From Clarireedia homoeocarpa (taxonomy: Eukaryota; Ascomycota; Leotiomycetes; Helotiales; Rutstroemiaceae), in NCBI GenBank assembly GCA_001465935.1, contig LNKV01000034.1, forward strand, positions 1 through 64,000: 64,000 nt of DNA. Direction: 5' to 3'. Numbering within the stretch: position 1 is the first letter of the stretch; each line of letters starts with the position of its first letter. Below the pieces are notes generated by a model. That model was not told where the DNA came from, made no database searches, and was given only the letters and a program-made list of their open reading frames with translations. The position numbers were made by a program, and so were the translations under genes. This document shows positions 22,444-34,434 of this stretch, one piece after another.

Positions 22444-23095
22444 TTACCATCCACTCGTATCCCAAGGCTCCCGCCATATGATAATACCCGATCGCTCACT
22501 CCTTATCCTCCCACAACCCTTCATGTCAAGATAGAGTTGAGTCTCATCGTATGACTCCCCAGCAGATATTAGATTGTCTCTCATCTGAGCCGAGGGTAGT
22601 AGATCTAGCCATGAATGATGAGGCATAGAGAACTGAATGGCAGTCAGCCGTAGGCTATCAGGTAAGAAAGCCCGAAAGTCATGTTTCCTAGGACCTTCGG
22701 TGTTGAAAGGCGAAAGTGCATCGTCGTCCATATCATTGGTTGTGACCCCAAAGATCTTTATATTCTCAATCATCGCTTTCGTGAAGTTGAACTGCATCAA
22801 ATGCAGTAGAAGGTCTGTACGAGGAGAGCCGAGTCGATAGAAATCTCGGGTTAGCATCTCCAGACGGTGCATTATTGCCTGGATTACCTCGAAGTCGGCT
22901 CCCAAGATGTGCACGTTTTCGATCGCGCTAAGGTCGTTGCTCTTCTCAAAATTTGCGTGGACGTTGATCCCTGGATTGGATGAATATGGCTATTTTAAGG
23001 CACCAACGCCACTTCATCACTTTTCCAGAGATAAAGGAAGCATACATACTTGCTGTTAAGAGACAGCCGATGACTAGACTTTCGTGAGCCAGTGC
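22444..23095 (-). pseudogene. C-terminal fragment of an unknown (possibly F-box-associated) protein
   Basis: The minus-strand frame 22444-22957 runs about 170 residues with good codon character and ends REPWDTSGW. A GTATGT...CCAG intron joins it to an upstream exon piece (23037-23095, QALAHESLVIGCLLTA), but that exon is preceded by an in-frame TAA and no start is found. The composition (leucine-rich helices, LPDSLRLTAIQFSMP near the middle) resembles the C-terminal part of the leucine-rich F-box-like families expanded in these fungi. No F-box is present, so the assignment is weak. It lies between tandem repeats and transposon debris and is probably a relic. Confidence 0.5.
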
Positions 23096-23344
23096 TTGGA
23101 GATATTACAATGAAAGTGAGAGGTGTTTGGAAAGCGAAGAGGGAAGATCAATGAATGGATGTATGTGTCCAATCAGACCTCGATGAGAACTGATACGCCA
23201 ACACTCGGTCAAGTGGAATAGAGATCCAGAGACCTAAAACAGAAGTGCTTCTAAGTACAGTAACAAAGAAGGTATTAATATCTGAAAGGATAGTTATGTT
23301 ATATAAATGTAAAGGATTGTATACTACTAAGAGGTACAACTGCT

Positions 23345-23956
23345 GGAAGAATAAACGCAAGTGATCAGTATATTATTATACGGATAAAGATTATAACTGT
23401 AAGTAGCTAGTTAGTATATTGTTATATAAGACTAAGAAGGTATTGATTCCGAAGGAGAATAGCGATAGTGAAGTAGTTAAGGGGCTTAGGAAAAGTAAGC
23501 GGTAGCGAACTAACACCGCTAGGTAATCGTCTCCTAGCGAAGCTTTCCGTAGGAGGGTTACGCGAACGCCGACGATTATACGTAGATTAAATATTATTAG
23601 TGTATAGACTATGTTGGTTCACAAATAGTTAGACTAGTTGAAGTGCGAATTAAAATTGTTTTTATATTATAGTTGCTCTTCCGGAACAGGGATTAAAGTT
23701 TTAGGTAGCAAGACACAGAAAAAATTAACATTTGTTCAGGGGGGATAATATAGATATAGGTCATTTATGAATAGCATCATATTAGGGCACCGACTAGGTC
23801 TATTGACCAATAAACTAGTCTAGCTAGAAATCCAGTTGATTGATCAATAGACTAAGTCTATTTGTATATCTCAAATATTTGCCTATAAACCGGAACAGAT
23901 ATGATATATAGGGCGCGCCGGTCGATTAGCAATTTGCGGCGGTCGATTAGCAAAAC
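23345..23956. mobile_element. degenerate transposon debris with a hairpin
   Basis: A/T-enriched sequence with isolated G/C islands and no open frame. It includes a G-rich tract (CAGGGGGGATAATA, 23738-23751) of polypurine-tract type. It also includes an imperfect inverted repeat near 23798-23862, where GACTAGGTCTATTGACCAA matches the reverse of TTGATCAATAGACTAAGTC, and a short direct repeat GGTCGATTAGCAA (near 23921 and 23941). The class cannot be named by eye. Confidence 0.4.
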
Positions 23957-24152
23957 TGTTGGAACCACTGGTACGGATTCAGTGGTAGTGCCTATATTGG
24001 ACCAGATTTTGGTGGACATCGGAAGCAAGTTTATAGGTTTATAGAACTATATTGAGGCAACATATAGATCAGGCTAGCTATTAGCTTGTAAAGTACGTAT
24101 ATAAAGGCCAGTCCTTCTCGAGCCAAGTTCAGTTTGCTTTAATATTATTACA
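23957..24152 (+). mobile_element. candidate solo LTR (Ty1/copia-like)
   Basis: The segment begins TGTTGGAACC, contains a TATA-like TATAAAGG about 50 bp before its end, and ends ATTATTACA, so it has the TG...CA ends of an LTR at a plausible 196 bp. The G-rich tract lies about 210 bp upstream rather than adjacent. Flanking five-base words do not match, so no target-site duplication supports it. No internal coding region or second LTR is in the window. Confidence 0.35.
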
Positions 24153-24411
24153 TCCACTTCGAAGCCTACAGGCACTATTCTACGTGCCAATCTGCTGTGC
24201 CATTCAAGGACCTGCAACAAGACCCCTAATTTTTTCTGTTATACACTACAGAAGTAACCAAGAAGATTAAATACCGACCTCACCATAAATCTTCATCCGC
24301 TCGCCCACAAACGCGACAAACCAAGAGTCTACCCAATAGTCGTTTGAGAAGCTAAATCACCAGTCCTGCCGATCCATATCATCTCATATATTGTTCACGA
24401 TAGTAGCACTA

Positions 24412-25999
24412 ATGCCGCTGATAACAACCAACATGATATCTTGGCACTGCTTTCCCGCAGAGATTCGTCTTACGGTCTTGAAAGTCTTATTGCAGGACGG
24501 TTGTAGCTTGGCTGACTTCGCCACATTGTCGCGAGAGTGGTAGACGATCATCGAGCGGCATAACTTCTCCCGGATCAAGCTGACGCCGTCACGCGTCGCC
24601 GATTTTGGTTCGATGGTTCATCGCAATAGGAGTCTCGTGCGCTATATTTGGCTTTGCTTGGAACTGCAAGAATATGATTGCACCGAATGTGGTCCTCAAT
24701 ATCCAAATCCGCGGGGCCTAAGCAACGCAGAAAATACTCTAATCACCACAGCATTCCTAGATCTCTTCTCAACACTTAGCGTATGGAAACCAGACGGTAG
24801 CTTGCTGCTAGATATCAGCGTCTACTCCCCTAGCGACTCAGAGCATCGGTTCAAATATCTGACCTTTGAGCCTGATGTTGCTTCCGATATGTGTGACTGG
24901 GATCAACACATAAAGCAGTCGATGCTGGTCAAAGCTACTGGCCACTACCACGGATGGATTGCTGGTAGTCCAAATTCCATTCCCACCTCTGACGCTATCG
25001 ACAAACTCTTTGACGAAATCATGGGCGAGGGGCCATTTGATGACGAAGAACAAGAGGGCCAGTGGTGACAGCAACTGCCATTAGTCACGGCAGTAACAGG
25101 TGTGCTCCTCCGTCAACAGAACCGTCGACGATGGAAGCCGGCCGCGCTGGCACATATGTTTGCCCGTCTGCCTGGACTCCAGGAAATTCATTACGAGCCT
25201 TGGAGGGAATGGCTCAATATTCAGCAGAAGTGGACGGACCAATGTGAGGGCCACTGCGTCAGTTCATTGTTCTCGGCCACTTCTGTGTTCCAGTTACACT
25301 ATTGGCTGCTGATAATCTGCTGATGCTCTTGTCTTTGTAGCTTTGCGACTTCTTTTTGAATCGCTCTCTTCCGATCGACTACGGAGACTCGTACTCTTCG
25401 AGTATTTCGACCAAACGTACCCAGCTAGCTACGTGCATTTGGGCTGTGATCTTGTACGAATACCATCCTTTTCTGTTAGCCGGGCGGTTGCTAACGCCAG
25501 TCTCACGTTTGAACACCTCTCGGCGTCGTTCATAGTGGAAGCTAGCCATTTTTTTGATGCTCGAGAGCTTTCCTGGAAGTGGCCCAACTTAACCTGGCTT
25601 GCGCTGACTTCACGACTGCTCGTGCCACAGGAGCGCCCGACGGAGTTAGATGACATGCTCCGGGCAGCAGCGGTGGCGGCCACGGAAATCCCAAATCTCG
25701 AAACAATGGAAATATGGAACGGAGAAAAGGGATTGGCGATGCTCTTCAGGTACCAGCGCGCTGAGCGAGGGCAACCTGTTGTAATAACCTGTAGAGGAAC
25801 GTGGGGGTTGACCTTGCGACCTCTCGTGATCCAGGCTTGGGACTCTGTGGCACAGAGGCATCGCGGCGAAGGACATATTATTGTCAAGGAGTTGCTGGAT
25901 ACTGGTGCTTGTGTCAAGTCTCATGGTGATGCTATACGCTATTTGAAGCTGTCAAGGCCGGTCATTCGCCCTGTTTCATTGCGGCAGATTCAGATGTAG
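24412..25999 (+). pseudogene. F-box-like protein gene with two in-frame stops
   Basis: Exon 1 (24412-25243) and exon 2 (25341-25999), joined by a GTGAGG...GTAG intron, form a frame of about 495 codons from an ATG to TGA. The N-terminus (WHCFPAEIRLTVLKVLLQDG) matches the F-box-like opening common in large fungal families. The remainder is the usual Trp/Leu-rich repeat body (LPGLQEIHYEPWREW; PNLETMEIWNGEKG). Two stops interrupt it. TAG at 24541 falls after SREW where family members have Gln (CAG to TAG). TGA at 25066 falls after GQW where a second Trp is expected (TGG to TGA). Apart from these, frame and splicing are whole, so inactivation looks recent. An F-box protein would link targets to an SCF ubiquitin ligase. 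Confidence 0.8.
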
Positions 26000-27080
26000 C
26001 ACATAATTCGAGAAGGAGTGCAAAGCTAATAGCTCAATCTATGCTACCAGTCTAGGAATATGCGGAATAGCTTAACCTGGGAAATTTCCCCCGCGACAAG
26101 CACCAGCGAGTTTCGTGGATCTGGTACCTCCGAATAGGCTACATTTGCGATAGGCCTATCGGACCATAGGTCTATACTCTTGTTGCCAGTACTTGAGAAG
26201 CAGCGAATATATTTGTCTACGAAGCAAAGGGTGATTAGTAGTACCAGGGGACCTAGCTCTTCGTAGTAGAAAAAAGTGACGATTGAGGGCACGGACCACC
26301 TCCATCAAAAACCTCAGTTCTATGATTTTAATACGTGACTTGAGAAGAAGATCAATCAGAATACTATCCGCCATATGTATAATAGTTACACAATATTCGA
26401 CTAAAATATATGCTTTTGAGATTTCTACTCCAGCAAGTGTATATACGACTTGAAGTGTATATACGAGTTGTTAACCATTATAAATTGCATTGGGATAATC
26501 AGATATATAAGTTTGCAATGTCCAGATTGCACTTGAACAATCAGGAATCCGAAGTTGGTCGAGTAACTAGTACCCACTGGTGTACGAATACGGTAACGGC
26601 AAAGAACCTTGGCACGCAGAAAGCGACTTGCACACTCGAAACACTCTAACCTTACTGCCACCATCACTCATCATTCACCACTCATCACTCATCACTCACC
26701 ACTCACCACTCACCACTCACCACTCACCACTCACCACTTCTTCCCGACCTTGAAACTTGAATCGGCTTCGGCTTCGATATTCAATCTTCAATTCTTCGAT
26801 TCCTCATTTCTCCAATTCTGCAAAAATTTACTGCACAGGTGCTTCAATGATTGATCTTTAAGCCCCGCAGTTACCTCATCTCTCAATCGATCAGTTTGTA
26901 AGTAGTGAACGCCCTTGCATTACCCCTCCATTTCTTCGTAGTTAGGGATTGCATCGCAGCAACAGAGCTCTAAGCTACAGCAAGCATTTACTATGAGGAG
27001 TATGACGAATACTGATACAACATCAGGAAATATATCCCACAACTTCTCAACCATCTTCGCAGATCACAATATCAACCATC
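26000..27080. other. intergenic, with CACTCAC microsatellite
   Basis: Holds the AIM21 promoter side. A run of CACTCAT/CACCACT units fills about 26662-26738, and a 17-bp direct repeat (AAGTGTATATACGA(C/G)TTG) lies at 26440-26473. No gene is seen in the rest. Confidence 0.6.
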
Positions 27081-30000
27081 ATGACGACTGCAACACCACA
27101 AGTACCTCCTAGACCCAACAGGGCTCAAGAACAGGGCTCTGCAAAGCCTGCAAATGCTCTGGGTAGCAACATACCGCAAATCCCCCCAAGGCCTGTCAAA
27201 CGTACGGACCGTTCCGTATCGCCGTCGCGAGAAAGCTTTGCACGATCTCCACTCAACGAAATTCCTACTCCTACAAATCAAAGCAGGCCAGCGTCTTTGT
27301 ACCGAATGAACAGTGCCAACAGCTCGAGTTCTGAGCTTCCGCCCCGTCCTCCAAGTGTTTCACTCCCATCACTCGGACAAGAAGGTAGCGAATATGCGGA
27401 GATGTTCAGCGGCTCGGAGGATCTTGGCACATCTCCCACTCAAACGAGGGGTATCGCGAACGACCTGAAGCTTCATGCTCCAAAGCCTTCTCATCCCGAG
27501 TCGAGTGCCCAGCTTCGAGTGTCTACGGTCACTCGTACTGACTCCACTCAAGCTGCAGCATATGGTATAGGCAAAGCCGGTGATGATAGGGATCCTGGTT
27601 CTCGATCGTTGAAGAACAAGTCAAGCTTCGCAAGCAATGCTTCCGCTCTCGAACGACCCCCATCAAGCCTTGATAACGAACATGGAATTCCTGAAATCGG
27701 TCAGCGCGTTCCAATGTATCCCAATGCTGGAGATGTTCAGGCCCCTTCACCATCACCTCATGCTACTCCATACTCTGCTGGTATCGGATTTCACAACGAT
27801 GGCTCGAAACCGCGTCACCACGAGCGCAAGACAAGTAGCCGCGGAGCTGACATTCCGCCTGGAAGCTACGGTCTTCATGGCCATGGGATAATTCCTCATG
27901 ACCGTTTCGAGAAAGCATACTATGAGAAGCATCCTGAGGTAAGTCTATGAGAGTTCTTGATGTTTTATTTCTTTGGATCGTACGATGCATTATAAAACCT
28001 GACCTAAGCTCACCTTTGTATTTGATCACTTCGAAACTACATCTGCTCAGCAGATTTTGAAACGATTCAATATGATCTCCAGTCTAATAACCATGCCTAG
28101 CTTTACAAACGAGAAACGGCCTCTTATCACGGACCCCTTGGCGAGGGAAGATCTGAGTGGGCTATGAGCAGTGATGATCTTAACAGAATTGTTAGGGATA
28201 CAGCTAGTAGGGGAGCTGGACTTGGTATGGTGCAGTTTCTATTGTCTAAGAATTATTCTAATTTCGTTTCAGGGACATCTCGAGACGTGTTGAGTACCCC
28301 GACAGAGCAAGTTGGATTCCAGGCCACTGAGGAGTATACGTCTCGCATATCTTCCCCACATCCCCAATCAGGTGGTGATAATTCCTCCGGATTCCCTTTC
28401 GGACACGGAAACAGTTCCCGGACGCATGTTGACTCTCCTTTGCGGAAGGAGAGTTCATCAATGGACAGCATACAGAAGGCTGAGTTTGAAGGTGCTTTAT
28501 CCAAGGGTCTGCATATTGACCGTGCCTCCGGAAGTGAAGCCGGAGGCGATGACACTATTCATGTTGATCCGCCTAGCCGCCGTTCTAGCAGAATCATATC
28601 CGGCGATCCAGCAGACGATACAAGGCCACAATCGGCTTTTGGAGGAGATGATGACGAGCTTCTTGAAGAGCATGGATATAGTGCTCCTATTCTCGCGGCT
28701 GATGAGGTCGCTAAAGAGCCCCTTGGATATGAGCTTCAGCCTGCAGTATCACCATTACACGAGCGCAGGAGCTATGATGAAGCAGGGTACTATAGCAGCA
28801 CACCAGGCAGCCGGACAACAAGTCGACCGGGAAGCATACACGGTAATGTATCAGGAGCACGCCCCATAGAACCACAATTTCTGGAAGAAGTCCAAGAGTA
28901 TGAGCCATTGTTTCCAGAAGATGAGAAGACGGACTCCACGGAGAAACCGCTCTCTGCAGTTGATCGTCTAAAGCGCCCCGAATACAAGAACCGTAAGTTC
29001 CCAAGTCAGGACGTGTGGGAAGATACTCCCAATAGTTTACAATACACTGCAACTGTGTCTACCCCACAACTGCCCGAGGATGATGAAGATGCACCCAAAG
29101 AGTCAACAGAAACCGCAGCACAAGCTTTTGCCAGGCGCCAAGAGGAACTCGCAGAAAAGGAAGCAGCAGACAAGGAGAGTTTCCTGCATGCAGAAAAGAA
29201 GCCCTGGTCTCACCTGCCACATCTTGCTGCAGAAACTCGCCCAGGAATGAAGCAACGCTTCCCTAGTAGAGACATCTGGGAAGACACTCCTGACAGTCTA
29301 CAGCTTCAAACAACTGTAACAACCCCCCAGACTCCGGAGCAAGATACGTTGAGCCCACCAGATGAGAGACCTACAACTGGTGCTGTTGTTTATCACCATG
29401 AGAAAGCTGCTGCTGGATTGGAGCTTGGCAAGGATGAAGGTCGAGCTACTACTGGTATTGCCGCTACCTTGAAGCCATCTGTTCCTGCTCGCCCCGTGCG
29501 ATCGAAGAGGGACGAATCTCCCGAAAAAGCTCAGCCAGAAGTCCCTGAGCGTCCTGCCCAGCGACAGAAACAAGTGCCAGCAGCAGATGAAGCCGGACCT
29601 CCTTTACCTTTGAAGTCAAAGCCTCAAATACCAGCCCGCCCGGCAAAACCAGCTGCACAAGGATCTCCCGAAAATAACCCACTGACCACGGTAGTTTCCA
29701 ATTCTTCCGCTAAACCCGTAGGGCCTGAACAGAGCTCATCTACTGTGGGCAAGGCCAAGCCACCGGTTCCTACAAGACCAGTTGGTAGCAAGATTGCCGC
29801 CTTACAGGGTGGCTTCTTGTCAGATCTCAATGCGCGTTTGAAATTGGGACCTCAAGCCCCAAAGAAAGAGGAACCCAAACCAGAAGAGAAAGTTGAGGAA
29901 AAGGAGAAAGTACCCTTGTCTGATGCCAGAAAAGGTAGAGCCAGAGGTCCTGCTCGCCGCGCCCCAGCCAGAAGCTCCATGCCAGCCGCAGCCTCGACTG

Positions 30001-30470
30001 TGACGCCAACTGCTGCAGCTTTAGCTGCTTCGACGCCTGCCACCACGTGGTTTATCGATGCTGATGAGATACTACACGTTAAAGCTCAAACAGGAGAGAC
30101 TAAAACGGAAGAGACCAGAATAGAAGAGACCGGCTCAACAGACATCAAGGCGGCACAGTCATCTACTCCCACACTAGCGACGAATGTCGCCGGGCAGAGT
30201 TTGCACGAACCTTCTGAAATCGCTCCTGGTGCCGAAATGAGTGCTTCTCCTCCTTCGGCAGTGGAGGACTTACACGCACAACAGCGTGAGGAAAGCCAAA
30301 AAGATGCCATCATTGCCGGCGCTCCAGCCAACGAAACTGAACCTGACAAAGCAAGCAATCTACCTTCCATTGTAGACGAAAGTGGAGCCGAGAAAGCTGC
30401 AGTTCCCGAGACAGCTGCAGTGGTCTCAAACGAGGCAGGTGAAGGGGCCAAGGCCAAGCATGTAGAGTAG
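27081..30470 (+). CDS. AIM21: AIM21-like actin-assembly regulator
   Basis: In yeast, Aim21 works with Tda2 at cortical actin patches to limit barbed-end growth. Exons 27081-27938, 28101-28224 and 28273-30470 give 1,059 residues. It opens with proline-rich TPQVPPRPNRAQ, and proline-rich clusters recur (PQIPPRPVKRT, KPQIPARPAKP, PPVPTRPVGSK), likely SH3 ligands. Two copies of a diagnostic block (KFPSQDVWEDTPNSLQ and RFPSRDIWEDTPDSLQ), each followed by TTVTTPQ-like sequence, occur about 80 residues apart, as in AIM21. The conserved HGHGIIPHDRFEKAYYEKHPE is at the first exon junction. The rest is acidic and disordered. The C-terminal 200 residues are low-complexity Ala/Glu/Thr. Introns are 162 and 48 bp. 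The name rests on these motifs. Confidence 0.85.
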
Positions 30471-31078
30471 TTGTATTAAAGGTGTGAAAATTCAGGCCAG
30501 TATTTAGGAATCTATGAGTCATTACAAGCGCAGCTACAGTCGCTGCACCCACAGTCGCAGCACATCCGATGTTGAAACGACATGGCGAACTGAAGTGCGG
30601 TGTTCTTCATCATGCCGTCAGCTGACCATTATTCCTTCTCCTTTCCACTTTTTACCTTACTATATGTCTGCCGTAAAGCTGTACTTAGTAGCGTACCGAA
30701 CAAGATGGTAGCGTCCCAAATTTTCTCCTTGATCAGAACATCGAATTGTCTGGTCCACTAGGTTCTATACCCTACGAAGAAATGTTACCAGACGAGTATT
30801 CCATACCCTACCAAAATATGGCTACCTTATGCTGCAATGCTCAGTGCAGCATATGTGTTCTGTACCAATATTGTCTAATAGTTAGTGGGTTAGTAACTAA
30901 ACACACGTTCTCTCCTCAAAGTTTGACATTTATATCTTTGCACGATGCTCTTCAGAATTTTTTCTATCCTCTTGATGTCCATTTCATTTCTGCATGCATA
31001 GCTTCCTGCAGACTTTTACATCAGATGTCGGATTTGCAACAAGGTCTACTTTAGTTTTTTCTTTAAACTTTGATAAAC
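30471..31078. other. intergenic, no gene seen
   Basis: Three-prime flank of AIM21 and promoter of the trehalase gene. Two CCATACCCTACxAA-like words lie near 30767-30812; nothing else is recognised. Confidence 0.5.
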
Positions 31079-34000
31079 ATGGTTCACCTTGCGCAGCCAG
31101 TGCTTGCTACATGCGTGGTTCTTGACTGTCTCGTTCCAGGGGTACATGGATTGCAAGGTCTGCGGCGCAGATCTGATGTGAATCCCGCTTCCCCCTTTAA
31201 ATTCAAGACAAGACCTGATGCGAACGCCACTTTGTATGATTTCGGTGTCTTTGCGGAGAATCCTCTAAGTATATGGAATGATGGAGAACTCACTCTTACT
31301 ACGACGAATTTTATACCTGGCGACTACCGTGCGAGAATGGGTTTGGCGAATGGGTACGTTGAAGTATTCTCTAGTAGTAGGGGTCTGCAGTAATTCACGG
31401 ACTGGTGAGGTGTGAGGTTCCGTTGTCCTTATTCACGATAAACTATCAAACTTCGCATACACACTGGTCCATGAATCAACGCACCCCCGGTGTTCTAATA
31501 TCAGGATATCTAACACTGTTACAGATACATAGGAATTGGAGAGGCTTCTTTGGGGCCCTTCTTCGAAGTCGACTTCAATCAAACCAATCATGATGGAGAA
31601 GTCCCGATAGAAGGCTGGCCGGAGCATAATCGTCGCCAAACTTTCGCAACGGTTGCCGGTTTCTTCGATCGCCAAGCTAAGACAAAAGAAACGAATTACC
31701 CAGAATTGCAGGATAGGGGTGATGAAAGCGTTATCTCGGGCATTCCACATTTCTCAGGGATGTACGTACTTGTCGGTGATCAGGTACTCAATTCCACCGT
31801 GAATCCCTCGACTATCACCGACTTTGAAAGTTCTATGAATTACCGTAATGGAACTAAACATTGGAGCTTCCTTTGGACTCCTAAAGATACTAATTCGAGT
31901 GTGAGAATTGAGTATATCACATTCATAAGTCGAGCAAGACCGAATATAGCTGCGACTCAATTACAGATAACTTCTCTGGGCCGCTTGGCGAATGTCAGTA
32001 TTATGGATGTTCTAGATGGACGAAGTGCAATTCGATCATTCGCCGGAGAAAGAGGCTCATACAGCACTACACCATCAATATTTATCTCAAACCATCCTGA
32101 TGGTCTACCAGATATCACAGCATGGACAGTTTCAACGGTGGACGGCTCTGCGATTGCAAAGCCCAGGACATTGGTCTACCCGAATAATAATACCATGACT
32201 ATAGCACAACAATGGGATGTCCAACTCGTGTCAAACAATACCACTACATTCAATAAATTTGTCGGCGTTGCATCAACGGACAAGTTCCCCGATGCACAAT
32301 TCGTCGCAAGTCAAGCCTCACTTAATGCAACGAGAGATGGATGGGATACGCTTCTCGCCGAACATACAGCGATTTGGAACAATGATATGCAGCAAAGTCG
32401 AATCCCGAATTACAGAGATCCAGCTACAGATCGTCTTCCACTAAATGATACGACCGCGGAGAAGAACTAAATCGCTGCTGTTATTAATTACTACATGCTT
32501 ATGCAGTCACTCTGGCCAGAAAATGGAGACAATCTCAACGACAATGGTGTTAGCGTCGCAGGTCTCACGGCCGACCCCTACGCCGGCATGTACTTCTGGG
32601 ACCAAGACATCTGGATGTTCCCCTCGATTGCCATCACCTCTCCCAAACATGCTCTTCAAATCATCAAATACCGCCTGAAAATGTACGCCCAAGCCAAGCG
32701 CAACGCGCAGGAAGACTATGTACAAGAGAAATATAAATTCGATAACGAATCTGTACTGTATTCGTGGACTGCAGGGAGATATGCAAATGCGACGGGCACG
32801 GGACCAGCGTTAGATTATGAATATCATATTAATGCGGATGTGGCGATGGCCATGTTGCAGTATAGGATGATCACGGGGGATGAGGAGTATTTTAGACGGG
32901 AACTTTGGCCGGTGGTGAAGAGTGTGGGGCACACGATTGAGGGAGCGCTGGAAAAGGATGAGGAGGGGAAGTGGAATATTCATAATATGACGGATCCGGA
33001 TGAATGGACTGTAAGTCTTTGCAACACCACAATGTTCAAGTTATTCTAGGACATCCAAGCTAACAAGATCCCCAGAACCACGTAGACAACGGCGCCTTTA
33101 CACAAGCCTCGTTCCTCCAAGTCATGAACGCCATCATCGCCACCCAAAAACAATACAACGAAATCACACCCCAAACCTGGCTCGACATCGCCCAGCATAT
33201 AAACATCCCGCGAGCTCCTTCCGGCATTACCCTCGAATATGAAGGCATGCCCTCAAACATAACCATCAAACAAGCCGACGTAACCATGTTCATGTATCCT
33301 CTATCCCTCCCCGCACAACTCTACCCCCTCCGCAACAAAAATCTCGACCTCTCCTTCTACACCTCCAAACAAACCCTCGATGGCCCCGCCATGACCTTCG
33401 CCATAACCACCATTGCAACACTGCGGTACGCCCCATCCTCCTGCAGCGCGTACACCTACTCACTCCTCTCCGGCTTCGCCAACTACCGCGCCCCTTGGTA
33501 CCAGATGAGCGAGCAGACCAACGACGACCACAACGCTAACGGCGGATATCATCCCGCGTTTCCGTTCCTTACCGGCCACGGCGGCGCGGCTTTGATTCCC
33601 GTCTTCGGATACCTGGGACTCGATCTCTGGGCCGATGAACTAACCGTGCAGCCTACTCTTCCCGAACCAGTAAACTTCTTACAACTACCCGAGTTCTTCT
33701 ACAAAGGCAACAAGATCAGTGCGCAGATGAACAGCACCCATACGAATATTACACTCCTCTCCCTAAGCCCATTTACCTCATTGTCATCCTCCTCCTCCTC
33801 CCTCAATTCTTCCGCACCAAACTCCGCATCAATCCCACTAAACCAAAACCTCCCGGCCTCCCGCAATCCACAAGTTCGCTACGAGCTCGTCCTCAACCAA
33901 ACACTCACCCTCCAAAACGACATGTACTGGCAACGCCTCAGTACCCCCCTGAACCTCCTCCAATGTCTCCCAGCCCACAGCTCAGACGCGCACGTCCCTG

Positions 34001-34434
34001 GACGTTGGCCGCGTGCCGTCAACGACGGTGACGTAGGCACGAGCTGGCAAGCCGAGGGGACGGCGCCAGCAAGCATAGAGATCGATACTACATCTGTACA
34101 AGGGAGGCGAGTCCGAGAAGTGCGGATCGCATGGGGAGAGAGAGTTGCGGGGCGAGCATGGGTTGTGTTTTGTTCTGACAGGGAAGGGGAGAAGAAGAGA
34201 AGGATTGAGATATCTGATTTTGTGGCGGGGAGGCGAGCAGGAGGAGATGCGAGCGGAGGTGAGGTGGTGCCGTATGAGGGTATGAGGACTGTGTATGCGG
34301 TTCCTAGGAACGAGACGGTGTATCTAGGCGGGAAAGTGAGGCTGGAGGTGGAAGGGTGTGTAGGTGCGGGATGTGGAGAGGATGGCGATGAGGCGGGGGC
34401 GACGGTGGGGGAGTTTGAGGTTTTGGGATGGTAG
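31079..34434 (+). pseudogene. acid trehalase (GH65) with one in-frame TAA
   Basis: Acid trehalase cleaves trehalose to two glucose in the vacuole, wall or medium. Exons 31079-31353, 31525-33010 and 33076-34434 give 1,040 codons. A hydrophobic N-terminus (VLATCVVLDCLVPGVHG) can serve as signal or anchor. Family blocks follow in order: YIGIGEASLGPFFEVD, RRQTFATVAGFFD, FSGMYVLVGDQVL, then GMYFWDQDIWMFPS and TDPDEWT/NHVDNGAFT (the GH65 acid Glu, cut by intron 2). The C-terminus matches full-length fungal homologues. One stop, TAA at 32468-32470 (AEKN*IAAVINYYMLMQ), lies in otherwise perfect frame; CAA (Gln) is the one-step parent. It removes the catalytic half. Either a recent null allele or a sequencing error; nothing here suggests an intron or readthrough. 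If the TAA were wrong, this would be an intact ATH1-type gene. Confidence 0.9.
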
